DNA of 64,000 nucleotides from Parolsenella sp958406235. GTDB taxonomy: Bacteria > Actinomycetota > Coriobacteriia > Coriobacteriales > Atopobiaceae. Position 1 is the first letter of the stretch. Each line of letters starts with the position of its first letter. Below, in pieces: positions 43,280 to 51,378 of the stretch. Under the pieces are notes generated by a model. The model searched no databases and was not told the origin of the DNA. It worked only from the letters and a program-made list of their open reading frames with translations. The DNA is taken from positions 6,725 through 70,724 of the forward strand of contig NZ_JBCLNF010000007.1 of assembly GCF_039062465.1 (NCBI RefSeq), in the 5' to 3' direction. Made by a program: the position numbers and the translations under genes.

Positions 43280-43309
43280 AAGGTTCGCACCGTCACTCCG
43301 GTACGTGAA

Positions 43310-43339
43310 AAGGGCCACCGACTTCAGCCGGTGGCCCTT
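43310..43339. terminator. Bidirectional terminator between convergent genes
   Basis: AAGGGCCACCG pairs perfectly with CGGTGGCCCTT across a short loop. The AA/TT ends give weak U-tracts both ways. It lies between the plus-strand lipoprotein gene and the minus-strand radical SAM gene. Confidence 0.7.
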
Positions 43340-43351
43340 GCTTTGCCGCGC

Positions 43352-44128
43352 CTAATAGCTCACCTGACAGGGGATGCCGAGGGCCTCGACGCGGCGGGCG
43401 ATGCCGTCGAGCGTCTCTGGAGAGGCCTTCCTGAGGCCCGGAGCCGGCGTCTCCCGCGCGACGGTGTAGATGGTCGCTTCTTGCGGGCGGATGCGGTCGA
43501 GCGCCGTCAACCACGGCGTCACATACTCGTCGCCGGTGTTGTCGAGCTTCTTGCCCCCATACTCACCAGCCAGGAACATCGTCTGCACGATGACGTGGCC
43601 ATTAAAGCTCGCAAAGGTCTCGATCTGGTGCTCGATATCGTAGCTGCCCACGGGCCTGTCGAGAAGCTCGATATAGGCGGGGTCGACCGTGTCGAGCTTG
43701 AGGATGTTGTCATCGACGAGCATCAACGCATCATGGACGGCGGGCCTGTCGGCGAAGGTCCCGTTAGAGAGAACCGCGATCTTCGCCATGGGCGCGAGCT
43801 CGTTTCTTAGCTTGACTGCGCCTGCGATTGCCTCGGGGAACTCCGGTGCCCCCGTTGGCTCTCCGTTGCCGGCAAACGTGATGACATCCGGCAGCTCGCC
43901 CTGGGCAGACATTTCGCGGAGCTTGGCCTCGAGCGCCAGGAGTACCGCAGAGGCGCTATTGTGCCTCCCGTCGCAACGGCGCTCGGAATTAAAGCCATTC
44001 TCGCAGTAGAGACAATCGAACGAGCAGATCTTGCCAGAGGCAGGCATCATGTTGACGCCGAGGGAGAGGCCGAGGCGGCGACTCCTGACGGGTCCAAAAA
44101 CGGGGCTGTCATTCAGAAACGTTGCCAT
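43352..44128 (-). CDS. Radical SAM protein
   Basis: A [4Fe-4S]/SAM radical enzyme of 258 residues. The cluster motif CSFDCLYC lies near residue 34, and a Gly-rich SAM motif FAGNGEPTGAPEF follows. The N-terminus FGPVRSRRLGLSLGVNMMP is typical of a widespread small radical SAM group (COG0731/COG1032-like, wyosine-related in archaea) without a settled bacterial function. The start at 44128 has a GAGGAG ribosome-binding site. A longer frame to 44296 was rejected because it runs through the tRNA-Asn terminator. It is transcribed in the same direction as tRNA-Asn, downstream of its terminator. Confidence 0.82.
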   Translation of the reverse strand: MATFLNDSPVFGPVRSRRLGLSLGVNMMPASGKICSFDCLYCENGFNSERRCDGRHNSASAVLLALEAKLREMSAQGELPDVITFAGNGEPTGAPEFPEAIAGAVKLRNELAPMAKIAVLSNGTFADRPAVHDALMLVDDNILKLDTVDPAYIELLDRPVGSYDIEHQIETFASFNGHVIVQTMFLAGEYGGKKLDNTGDEYVTPWLTALDRIRPQEATIYTVARETPAPGLRKASPETLDGIARRVEALGIPCQVSY

Positions 44129-44260
44129 GCGTCGCTCCTCGGGTTGGTTGCGTGGAACCATTATCGCATTGAGGAGGAGGCGAGCGCCCGGATGAGCGGC
44201 GTGGGAAGGCTGCCGCGCGAATTCCGTCCAGTGGGGGGTGCGGCGAGGTGCATGTATAAC

Positions 44261-44289
44261 AAAAAAGCCTCGCTGGAATCCAGCGAGGC
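44261..44289 (-). terminator. Intrinsic terminator of tRNA-Asn
   Basis: On the minus strand GCCTCGCTGG pairs with CCAGCGAGGC around a 3-base loop, followed by six T residues. It lies ten bases past the tRNA end. Confidence 0.9.
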
Positions 44290-44299
44290 CATTCAAGTC

Positions 44300-44374
44300 T
44301 GGCTCCTCGAGTAGGACTCGAACCTACAACAACGCGGTTAACAGCCGCGGGCTCTACCATTGAGCTATCGAGGA
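44300..44374 (-). tRNA. tRNA-Asn (anticodon GTT)
   Basis: A complete cloverleaf with acceptor TCCTCGA/TCGAGGA, D-arm GCTC..GAGC and anticodon stem with loop CTGTTAA. The T-arm GTAGG-TTCGAGT-CCTAC is perfect, and CCA is encoded. It has its own promoter and terminator. Confidence 0.95.
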
Positions 44375-44420
44375 ATTCAGTTGTCAGGAGCGCGTGCTTT
44401 GCTCCGTGCGAACGAGGATT

Positions 44421-44448
44421 AGTATACAGAAGCTGTGGGCGAGTGCAA
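44421..44448 (-). promoter_or_regulatory. Promoter of tRNA-Asn
   Basis: On the minus strand TTGCAC (44448-44443), a 16-base spacer and TATACT (44426-44421) lie about 47 bases before the mature 5' end. Confidence 0.7.
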
Positions 44449-44457
44449 CCATAATTT

Positions 44458-44488
44458 TTGACAAATTTTGGTGTGCTAGGGTTATTTG
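44458..44488 (+). promoter_or_regulatory. Putative promoter for the EpsG-like gene
   Basis: A perfect TTGACA (44458-44463) is followed by a weak -10 (TATTTG at 44483-44488, spacer 19). A second candidate, TTGACC with TAAACG, lies at 44504-44531. The region is AT-rich and divergent from the tRNA promoter. Confidence 0.35.
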
Positions 44489-44602
44489 TGCCCCCAGAAG
44501 TCGTTGACCGTGGCGTTTTCGCGGGTAAACGGCCTATTGGGGTAAATTGAACTTGCAAAAAGTAGTTGCCAGAGATGCCAAGCTGCGAGTCTCGGGGGAT
44601 TC

Positions 44603-45802
44603 ATGCTCGTCTATTTGCTTACTGCTGCGGTCGCCATGCTGGCGGCGCTATCTGCCGAGGGGCTGCGGGAGGAGAACCCCAAGGTCTCGAACCTTTTGTG
44701 GTTCGTCGTGTTCTTGGCCCTCACCATTCCGGCGTCCCTTCGATATGACATAGGCGTCGACTACAGCGCATCGATGGAGTCAGCCGGCTATCTCGGCTAT
44801 TGGCAGCTGTATCACCTCTACGCCAACCAGCCGCCCGCATCCGGTATGGATCCCGGCTTCTATGCCCTCATCCGCTTCCTCAACCTGTTTACGGACAACC
44901 CCCAGTGGATGTTCGCTTTCTTGTCCGCGGCCACGTATGCGCTCCTGATACGAGCCTGCTGCAGGTTGTCACCCGATCCCGTCCTGTCCCTCGCCCTGTT
45001 TCTCGTCGCAGGCTTCTACTTCGAGTCTCTCAACATCGCGCGCCAGTGGTTCGCCATTGCGTGTGTGATGAACGGCCTCGAGTGGGTGGGGGAGCGCGAC
45101 ACGAGCGCGCGCCAGGCTTTTGCTCGCTATGCCGTCTGGATCGTCCTGGGAAGCCTCATGCATCTGAGCTGTCTCATGTGGCTTGCCCTTTGGCCGTTGC
45201 TCCGCTTCAGAATGACGCCGGAGCGCACGGTGCTTCTTCTCGCAGGTTGCGTCGCGCTTGCCCTCGTGGGGATCTACGTGGCGCGCGTCGTGTTCGCCCA
45301 GACGAGGTTCGGCCTCTATCTCGACCCCTCTAGCGACGTCTACGTAGGGCCGCGCCCGCGCGTCAATGCCATGATTACGTTCGGCCTCACGTGGGCATTC
45401 CCGTTCGTGGTCGCCTTGCTGGCTCGCGCGAAGGCTGCGGGTTCCGATGGGGCAAGCGGGGCGCCTGGAAGGGGCGACTCTCGAGTTCAGCTTGCCGGCC
45501 CCGGTCTCGAGTCTGCGCTTGTCGTGTGCGCGACCCTGGCGTTCGCCCTTTACGTCTCGGCTGCATTTCTCCCATTCATCGTCGACCGCGTCGCGCGCTA
45601 CTTCGCACCCATGCTCATCCTCCTCATGCCTCATACGATCGTGCGCATCGAGGACAAGCGCCTGCGCTCGGCGGCGATAGCCCTCGTGCTTGTTGCCTGG
45701 GCAGCGGCGACGTACGTACAGGTCGTTGTCGGCGGTCAGTATGGGGTCGTGCCCTATGTGTCCGTGTTTGGTGAGCGTGCAGCGGCGGGCCTTCTCTCGT
45801 AG
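44603..45802 (+). CDS. EpsG/Wzy-like membrane protein
   Basis: A 399-residue integral membrane protein with about ten hydrophobic segments. It resembles EpsG-family polysaccharide polymerases. The family-typical LTIPASLRYDIGVDY after the second helix and the central ESLNIARQWFAIAC are visible. EpsG/Wzy proteins link lipid-carried repeat units outside the membrane; catalytic residues are not well defined. ATG 44603 has GGGGGA upstream. It is followed after 100 bases by the ABC exporter for a galactan-like polymer. That exporter type does not need a Wzy polymerase, so this protein may serve another glycan. The loop at about residues 275-295 is polar and low-complexity. Confidence 0.7.
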   Translation: MLVYLLTAAVAMLAALSAEGLREENPKVSNLLWFVVFLALTIPASLRYDIGVDYSASMESAGYLGYWQLYHLYANQPPASGMDPGFYALIRFLNLFTDNPQWMFAFLSAATYALLIRACCRLSPDPVLSLALFLVAGFYFESLNIARQWFAIACVMNGLEWVGERDTSARQAFARYAVWIVLGSLMHLSCLMWLALWPLLRFRMTPERTVLLLAGCVALALVGIYVARVVFAQTRFGLYLDPSSDVYVGPRPRVNAMITFGLTWAFPFVVALLARAKAAGSDGASGAPGRGDSRVQLAGPGLESALVVCATLAFALYVSAAFLPFIVDRVARYFAPMLILLMPHTIVRIEDKRLRSAAIALVLVAWAAATYVQVVVGGQYGVVPYVSVFGERAAAGLLS

Positions 45803-45810
45803 GGCTCCCT

Positions 45811-45819
45811 TGCTATCAT
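45811..45819 (+). promoter_or_regulatory. Putative extended -10 promoter for the polysaccharide export genes
   Basis: TGCTATCAT (TGn plus TATCAT) lies about 85 bases before the permease start, just after the EpsG-like gene ends. Confidence 0.45.
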
Positions 45820-45902
45820 TTACTAGTTACGTTGCGCCTTGGTGTTTGCGAGGCGCTGACAAGACGGGCCCGTATGGGCCAAACATCGTCAAGGAGATGG
45901 CT

Positions 45903-46742
45903 TTGTCCCAAGAGCAAACCACTACAGCCACGGCAACCGTTCCGGCATCAGAGGCGTTCGCCAAGTCTGACCGCGCCAAGGAGAAGTTCATCCTCGCGCA
46001 GCTCGTCGGCAAGGACTTCAAGCGCAAGTATCGCCGCAGCGTACTCGGAGTCGTGTGGAGCGTCCTCAACCCGCTGCTCATGATGGTCGTCATGTCGCTT
46101 GTGTTCTCGTTCTTCCTGCGTTATGACAACATGGAGCACTACCCGCTCTACCTCATCCTCGGCAACGTCATCTGGACGATCTTCGCGGACTCAACCAACC
46201 AGGGCGTCACCTCGATCCTCGACGCCGCGCCCCTGCTCAAGAAGGTGCGAATCAACAAGACGGTGTTCCCGGTCGAGCGCGTTCTCTTCTCGCTCGTCAA
46301 CTTCGCGTTCTCGATGATCGCCGTCTTCATCGTCATGCTGTGGGAGGGCGTGTGGGTCAGCTGGACCATCATCCTGCTCCCGGTGCTTCTCGTTCTGCTC
46401 ATGGGCTTCTGCGTCGGCATGAGCATGCTGCTCTCCTCGCTTGCGGTCTTCTTCCGTGACGTCATCCACCTGTGGGGTGTCGTCATCCTCGCTTGGAGCT
46501 ATGTGACGCCGCTGTTCTGGCCCGTCAGCATGATCGCCCAGGTTCCGTATGCGTTCATGCGCGTCATCATGCTCGCGAACCCCATGTATAACTACGTGAC
46601 GTTCATGCGCATGATCCTTCTCAACGGCCAGCCGCCTGAGCTCATCACCGTCGCCATGTGCGCCATCTGGGCCGTCATTGCGATTGCGCTTGGCTGGGTG
46701 GTCTTCCACAAGCTCGAGCGCAAGTTCATCCTCTATATCTAA
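45903..46742 (+). CDS. wzm: ABC-2 type polysaccharide export permease (Wzm-like)
   Basis: Membrane half of an exporter that moves lipid-linked polysaccharide across the cytoplasmic membrane. The 279-residue product has six membrane segments. It has the family N-terminus FILAQLVGKDFKRKYRRSVLG, which precedes the first segment in Wzm/TagG permeases. The start is probably TTG 45903, with AAGGAG six bases upstream; the ATG at 45897 touches that site and is too close. The ATPase gene follows after 30 bases. Together with the two galactofuranosyltransferases downstream it points to galactan export; a teichoic-acid-like substrate is an alternative. Confidence 0.9.
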   Translation: MSQEQTTTATATVPASEAFAKSDRAKEKFILAQLVGKDFKRKYRRSVLGVVWSVLNPLLMMVVMSLVFSFFLRYDNMEHYPLYLILGNVIWTIFADSTNQGVTSILDAAPLLKKVRINKTVFPVERVLFSLVNFAFSMIAVFIVMLWEGVWVSWTIILLPVLLVLLMGFCVGMSMLLSSLAVFFRDVIHLWGVVILAWSYVTPLFWPVSMIAQVPYAFMRVIMLANPMYNYVTFMRMILLNGQPPELITVAMCAIWAVIAIALGWVVFHKLERKFILYI

Positions 46743-46772
46743 GTCTCGCACGCGAGAGATTGGCTCATACGT

Positions 46773-47540
46773 ATGGCTTCTAAGACCGACATCACCCCGG
46801 GCGAGGATTACGCTATTGAGGTAGACGACGTCACCATGATCTTCAACATGGCGAGCGAGCGCCTTGACAACCTCAAGGAGTACTTCATCAAGCTCGTGAA
46901 GCACGAGCTGTTCTTCGAGGAGTTCCACGCCCTCAAGCACATCAGCTTCAAGGTCAAGAAGGGCGAGGTTCTCGGCCTCGTTGGCACCAACGGCTCTGGT
47001 AAGTCGACGATGCTCAAGATCATCGCCGGTGTGCTCGAGCCCAGCGAGGGCAAGGTCACCGTTCATGGCAACATCGCCCCGCTCATCGAGCTTGGTGCGG
47101 GCTTTGACATCGAGCTCACCGCACGCGAGAACATCTACCTCAACGGGGCACTCCTCGGCTATACCAAGGAGTTCATTGACGCCCACCTCGATGACATCGT
47201 CGACTTCGCAGAGCTTCGCGACTTCATGGACATGCCGCTCAAGAACTACTCCAGCGGCATGGTCGCGCGTATCGCGTTCGCAATCGCGACCGTCGTCGAG
47301 CCGGATGTCCTCATCGTCGACGAGACCCTCTCCGTCGGCGACGTCTTTTTCCAGGAGAAGTGCGAGAAGCGCATCCGCCAGTTCATCGAGAGCGGCAACG
47401 TCACGGTTCTCTTCGTGAGCCATTCCCTCGAGCAGGTCGAGCGACTCTGCACGCGTTGCGTTTGGATCGAGAAGGGCGAGCAGCGCATGATCGGCGACAC
47501 GGATGAGGTCTGCAAGGCCTACAGGAGGCAGTACAACTAA
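46773..47540 (+). CDS. wzt: ABC polysaccharide export ATPase (Wzt-like)
   Basis: Energises the Wzm-like permease. Walker A GTNGSGKST lies near residues 71-79. The short Q-loop region LIELGAGFDIELTARENI is characteristic of Wzt/TagH ATPases. The signature YSSGMVAR, Walker B (VLIVDE) and H-loop (FVSHS) are intact. At 255 residues it has no C-terminal carbohydrate-binding domain, so chain-length recognition by Wzt, as in E. coli O9a, is not expected. An inserted EYFIKLVKHELFFEEF segment near residue 40 replaces the usual short loop. The stop overlaps the next ATG. Confidence 0.92.
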   Translation: MASKTDITPGEDYAIEVDDVTMIFNMASERLDNLKEYFIKLVKHELFFEEFHALKHISFKVKKGEVLGLVGTNGSGKSTMLKIIAGVLEPSEGKVTVHGNIAPLIELGAGFDIELTARENIYLNGALLGYTKEFIDAHLDDIVDFAELRDFMDMPLKNYSSGMVARIAFAIATVVEPDVLIVDETLSVGDVFFQEKCEKRIRQFIESGNVTVLFVSHSLEQVERLCTRCVWIEKGEQRMIGDTDEVCKAYRRQYN

Positions 47541-48490
47541 TGGCCTCCGTCTGCGCTAACCCCGGGAACCGCAAGAGCGTCGCCGCCGTCGTTGTGACGT
47601 ATAACCGCAAGGACCTGCTGCTCGAGTGCCTCGATTGCCTTTGCAAGCAGGACCTTGGCGCACTTGGCGAGCGCTACGGCCTTTCCGTCATCGTCGTTGA
47701 CAACGCGAGCACGGATGGCACCGAGGAGGCGCTGGCCGCCCTCGCTGAGTCCGGGAAGATCACCTACTTCAACACGGGCGAGAACCTCGGCGGTGCCGGT
47801 GGGTTCAACTATGGCATGCGCAAGGCCGTCGAGCTTGGACACGACTACGTCTGGGTCATGGACGACGATTGCATGACCCATCCTGACACCCTGCGTGAGC
47901 TCCTCATCGCAGGCGAGGGCCTGAACGGGGAGTACGGCTACCTCACGAGCGTCTGCCTCTGGACCGACGGCACCCCCTGCTCCATGAACCGCCAGAGGCA
48001 CCCGCTGCATCACACGATCGAGGATTTCACCCCCGAGCTGCAGCCCTGCACGCTCGCGTCCTTCGTCTCGCTGTTTGTGCCTGCGGACGTCATCGCGGAG
48101 CTCGGCCTCCCCATCAAGGATTTCTTCATCTGGACTGATGACTGGGAGTTTACGCGTCGCGTGTCGAGGAAGTATCCCTGCTATGTCGTGGGCACGAGCG
48201 TGGTCACGCACAAGTGCAAGGTTAACGGAGCTGGCAACGTCGCCATCGACTCCGGCGAGCGCATCGCGCGCTTCCGCCTCGCGTACCGAAACGACATCGT
48301 GCTCTATCGCGGCGAGGGCCCTGCCGGCTACGCGTATGTTGCCGCGCGAGACCTCAACCACCTCTGGCGCATCGCAACCGAGGCGAAGGGCCGCAAGCTC
48401 GAGCGCGCCAGGGCCGTGCTGGGTGGAACGTTCGAGGGTTTGAGATTCCACCCTGAAATCGAGTACGTGAAGAGGCCGGAGAAGCGCTAG
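47540..48490 (+). CDS. GlfT1-like galactofuranosyltransferase (GT2)
   Basis: A GT-A enzyme of 316 residues related to mycobacterial GlfT1, which adds the first galactofuranose residues to the lipid-linked primer. Motifs are VVVTYNRKDLL (17-27), VDNASTDGT, NLGGAGGFNYGM, the metal-binding WVMDDDC, and FIWTDDWEFTRR (acceptor-site region). The gene starts inside the stop of the ATPase gene (TAATG), so it is translationally coupled to the exporter. UDP-galactofuranose from Glf (1.2-2.4 kb) is the likely donor. A rhamnosyltransferase with similar motifs is possible. It is followed by a strong terminator. Confidence 0.82.
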   Translation: MASVCANPGNRKSVAAVVVTYNRKDLLLECLDCLCKQDLGALGERYGLSVIVVDNASTDGTEEALAALAESGKITYFNTGENLGGAGGFNYGMRKAVELGHDYVWVMDDDCMTHPDTLRELLIAGEGLNGEYGYLTSVCLWTDGTPCSMNRQRHPLHHTIEDFTPELQPCTLASFVSLFVPADVIAELGLPIKDFFIWTDDWEFTRRVSRKYPCYVVGTSVVTHKCKVNGAGNVAIDSGERIARFRLAYRNDIVLYRGEGPAGYAYVAARDLNHLWRIATEAKGRKLERARAVLGGTFEGLRFHPEIEYVKRPEKR

Positions 48491-48622
48491 CCTCTCCCTT
48501 TGGCTGGTTGCTAGATCGAGCTGGCGGCGTGGAGTCCATCGCCATGTGTCCAGGTGTTCCGGCAGCCTTCGTGTCCCGGTGTTCCAGCGGTCTCGGAGGG
48601 TCTGGTCATTTCCCAAATAGAT

Positions 48623-48664
48623 GCGCGCCCCGTCAACAGTCATTGTGACGGGGCGCGCTTTTTT
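48623..48664 (+). terminator. Intrinsic terminator of the polysaccharide export operon
   Basis: GCGCGCCCCGTCA pairs perfectly with TGACGGGGCGCGC across a 10-base loop, followed by six T residues. The remainder of 48491-48717 shows no gene. Confidence 0.92.
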
Positions 48665-48717
48665 GCACCTGGATGGTCGAAGGACCCCGGGCATCCCTCC
48701 GTAGGATGCCGGCGTTC

Positions 48718-50562
48718 CTACTCTTCCATGCCGAGGTAGTGTCGCCAGAACTCTTGGCTGATCATGGTCGGGAAGGCTGCCTGGTAGTCTGCCGCCACGC
48801 GCTCGTGCTCGAGCTGCCAGCGCTGCTTGAGCTCGCGGACGCGCTGCTTGATCTGAGCGTTGCGCGCACGGTCCATGCGACGGACGCAGGCCTTCTCGCC
48901 CGTGATGTCGAGGACGACTATGGTCTCGCGAGCAAGGGTGTCGCGGCTGTAGAGGGTGGGTCCGCTGACCATGAGGTGGCCCGGTGCCTTCTTGAGGAGG
49001 GCGTCCGGCAGCAGGTGCTTGTCATACGGAATGGTCTTCAAGAGCTTGCCCGCGAGCGTGAGACCATGGTGCTTCTCGAGGGTGACCTCGCGAATATTGC
49101 CCTCGGAAAGTATCTCTGGGTCGATTTCGTCGAGAGGCACGAACTTGTCGTTGAGCTTGGCGTTCTCGCGCATGAGGGCGCTACCGTCGGCCTCCATGAG
49201 CCACTGCGGGCCGCGCAGGTAGTCTTCCACGCCTTGGAGGAGAAGCTCGGCGGCTCCGTACTCGAGGTCGCGACGGCGAAGCAGAACGTTTCGCCAGACG
49301 CGGGCCATGAAGAGCTCGGTGTTGACGTGGCCGTCGCACGCGGCCATGACGAGGAAGTTGCGCACGTACTGATAGCAATCGACGGAGGCGCGTGGACGTC
49401 CCTCGAAGCTCTCGTGCCAGACGCAGATGCCGTTCATCGTCATGTACGTTGGGTTGGAACGCAGGCCGTACTCGACGTCGTCGCAGCGCACAAAGACGGG
49501 GACGGGCAGTCCCTTCTCGCGGATGTTGGCGACGGGGATGCACGAGAACCACCATGCGCCGTAGGCGTTCTCCACCTCGACGTCGATCCTCTCGTTCTCG
49601 ACGACCTGGTCGAGGCGGTCGATGAAGAGGTCCGGCTTCACCTTGTGGTAGACCCCGCTGCGCAGGACATGGCTCACGTCCTCGAAGAGCCTCTCGGGCT
49701 GCTCGACGGAAAGCATGGCGCCGTTTATGAAGGCGTGGGCGTACTTCTCATTAGCGAGGGCAAGGAGGTTGTAGGTGCGCTTGATGCTCTCGGGGAAGAC
49801 GTGGACGTCGTCGTCCATGAGGATGACGTGGGTGAACTCGGCGGAGGAGTCCATTGCGGCGATCATGCCGCGGGCAAATCCTCCCGCGCCACCGACGTTG
49901 GCGTTGGGGATGACGGTCACGAGGTCATCGGAGAGGGCCTCGGCATCGAGCGTCGAGCCGTTGTCGACCACGAACATGTGGAAGGCGTCGTGGATGGGGC
50001 CATCGTCCGAGCGAATGGCGTCGCGCATGAGCTCGATGTTGGGGACGATGTAGTGCTCCTTCTTGAAGGTCGTCGTGGAGAGCGCGATGCGCACCGGGTG
50101 GATGCGCTCTTCGTCGACCTCGGCGTAATAGGCGCCGGAGTGGAGGAGGGTCGTGCCGGAGGGGAGAAGCTCGAACGCGACGAGATCCATGCCCGAGCAA
50201 TCGAACGTGGCGCAGACGCTTGCGACCTTGCCCGCCTCGGGCTCGACGGTGATTCGGTCAAGCTCGACGGTGTTCTCGGAGTCAGCCTTGGCGCCCTCGG
50301 GCATGCCCTTGATGATGACCTCACAGGCATCGCCGGAGAGCTCGAGCCTGAGCGTCACGGTGGTAATGTCGCAGTACTTGGCCCACTTCGAGGCGGAGCA
50401 CGCGTTTAGGAAGGTCATGAAGTCAGCGGGCTCTGCGAGCCTGAGCGCGGCCGTCTCCTCGTCATAGTCGAGGGGGCTCGCGCAGAAGGCGTAGAGCTCG
50501 TCGTGCCCCGCGAGGTGCTCCGCGGGCTTGAGAAGGACGTTAGAGAGCTTGTGCTCGATCAT
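48718..50562 (-). CDS. glfT2: GlfT2-like processive galactofuranosyltransferase
   Basis: Elongates a galactofuranan chain. It matches the layout of mycobacterial GlfT2 (637 residues; this one 614). An N-terminal beta-sandwich covers residues 1-150. The GT-A domain follows, with NVGGAGGFARGM (222-233), metal-binding DDD (250-252), the catalytic region CDDVEYGLR (360-368, Asp361/362) and the metal-ligand His in VWHESFEG (His383). A C-terminal helical region is rich in basic residues. The start at 50562 has an AGGAGCG ribosome-binding site. It is convergent with the wzm-wzt-GlfT1-like operon and divergent from the pyr genes. Linkage pattern and chain length cannot be predicted. Confidence 0.88.
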   Translation of the reverse strand: MIEHKLSNVLLKPAEHLAGHDELYAFCASPLDYDEETAALRLAEPADFMTFLNACSASKWAKYCDITTVTLRLELSGDACEVIIKGMPEGAKADSENTVELDRITVEPEAGKVASVCATFDCSGMDLVAFELLPSGTTLLHSGAYYAEVDEERIHPVRIALSTTTFKKEHYIVPNIELMRDAIRSDDGPIHDAFHMFVVDNGSTLDAEALSDDLVTVIPNANVGGAGGFARGMIAAMDSSAEFTHVILMDDDVHVFPESIKRTYNLLALANEKYAHAFINGAMLSVEQPERLFEDVSHVLRSGVYHKVKPDLFIDRLDQVVENERIDVEVENAYGAWWFSCIPVANIREKGLPVPVFVRCDDVEYGLRSNPTYMTMNGICVWHESFEGRPRASVDCYQYVRNFLVMAACDGHVNTELFMARVWRNVLLRRRDLEYGAAELLLQGVEDYLRGPQWLMEADGSALMRENAKLNDKFVPLDEIDPEILSEGNIREVTLEKHHGLTLAGKLLKTIPYDKHLLPDALLKKAPGHLMVSGPTLYSRDTLARETIVVLDITGEKACVRRMDRARNAQIKQRVRELKQRWQLEHERVAADYQAAFPTMISQEFWRHYLGMEE

Positions 50563-50681
50563 GGGCGCTCCTGGTTTCTCAGTCGCTTAGTCGACCGTTT
50601 AGCGATTCGGTGAAGGGCGTTTCTCGCCCAGTAGTTAGTAATCAGTAGTATAGTGGTCACAACCTTTAAGACGGTGCGGGA

Positions 50682-50773
50682 CACCGGCAAGGAACAAGCT
50701 GGTGAGTTTCCCAGCCTCATGCGAGACCCTTGGATGACGCCCCGTGCCGCAACAGGCATAGGCGTCTTTTTTT
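50682..50773 (+). promoter_or_regulatory. Putative PyrR attenuator in the pyr leader
   Basis: A small hairpin (ACCGGC/GCTGGT with loop AAGGAACAA, about 50690-50712) has CCGGCAAGG, close to the CCNGNGAGG core of PyrR-binding loops. Downstream, GACGCC..GGCGTC (50736-50766) with inner TGCC/GGCA and seven T residues (50767-50773) forms an intrinsic terminator. This is the layout by which PyrR bound to UMP promotes termination. Confidence 0.65.
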
Positions 50774-50787
50774 GTGAAGGGAGCCAC

Positions 50788-51378
50788 ATGGAACAGCAGG
50801 GACTGGGACCCAAGGCGACCATCATGGACGCTGCGGCAATGGGCAGAGCCCTTACCCGCATCGCGCATGAGGTCATCGAGAACAATGAGGGGGCGGAGAA
50901 CCTCGCGATTGTGGGTATCGTCCGCCGCGGTGCCAACATCGCAGATCTCCTCGCGTCTGAGATCGAGTCCATCGAGGGTATCCGCCCGCCGGTGGGCAAG
51001 CTCGACATCAGCTTCTATCGAGATGACGTGACCCGTCGCCTCGCACCCGTCATTCACGAAACTCAGATCAACTTTGACGTCGACCACAAGGACATCATCC
51101 TCGTCGACGACGTTCTCTTCTCGGGACGTACCGTGCGCTCCGCGCTCGACGCCCTCATGGATCTTGGCAGGCCCAGGACCATTCAGCTCGCCGTCATGGT
51201 CGACCGCGGCCATCGCGAGCTTCCCATTCGCGCGGATTACGTCGGCAAGAACGTGCCGAGCTCCCACGAGGAGGACGTCCGCGTCTTCGTCGAGTCGCTT
51301 GACGGCCGCGATGCGGTCGAGATTTGGGACATCGAGGCCGAGAAGGCCGCAATCGCCAATAAGGAGGTCGGTGCATAG
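50788..51378 (+). CDS. pyrR: Bifunctional pyr operon regulator/uracil phosphoribosyltransferase PyrR
   Basis: Binds pyr leader RNA in response to UMP and also converts uracil and PRPP to UMP. The PRPP-binding loop ILVDDVLFSGRTVR is at about residues 105-118, and the family's IVGIVRRGANIADLLA and LDISFYRDD are present. Length is 196 residues. ATG 50788 has AAGGGAG upstream. It is the first gene of the operon, directly after the attenuator it is expected to control. Its TAG overlaps the pyrB GTG. Confidence 0.95.
   Translation: MEQQGLGPKATIMDAAAMGRALTRIAHEVIENNEGAENLAIVGIVRRGANIADLLASEIESIEGIRPPVGKLDISFYRDDVTRRLAPVIHETQINFDVDHKDIILVDDVLFSGRTVRSALDALMDLGRPRTIQLAVMVDRGHRELPIRADYVGKNVPSSHEEDVRVFVESLDGRDAVEIWDIEAEKAAIANKEVGA

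Noticed and set aside
44129..44296. Longer N-terminus for the radical SAM protein
   Set aside because: The extra residues would come from sequence covering the tRNA-Asn terminator region, and the ATG at 44128 has a proper ribosome-binding site followed by the family N-terminus.
48673..50409. A plus-strand frame of almost 580 codons opposite the GlfT2-like gene
   Set aside because: The minus-strand product has clear galactofuranosyltransferase motifs and a ribosome-binding site; the plus-strand product has neither.
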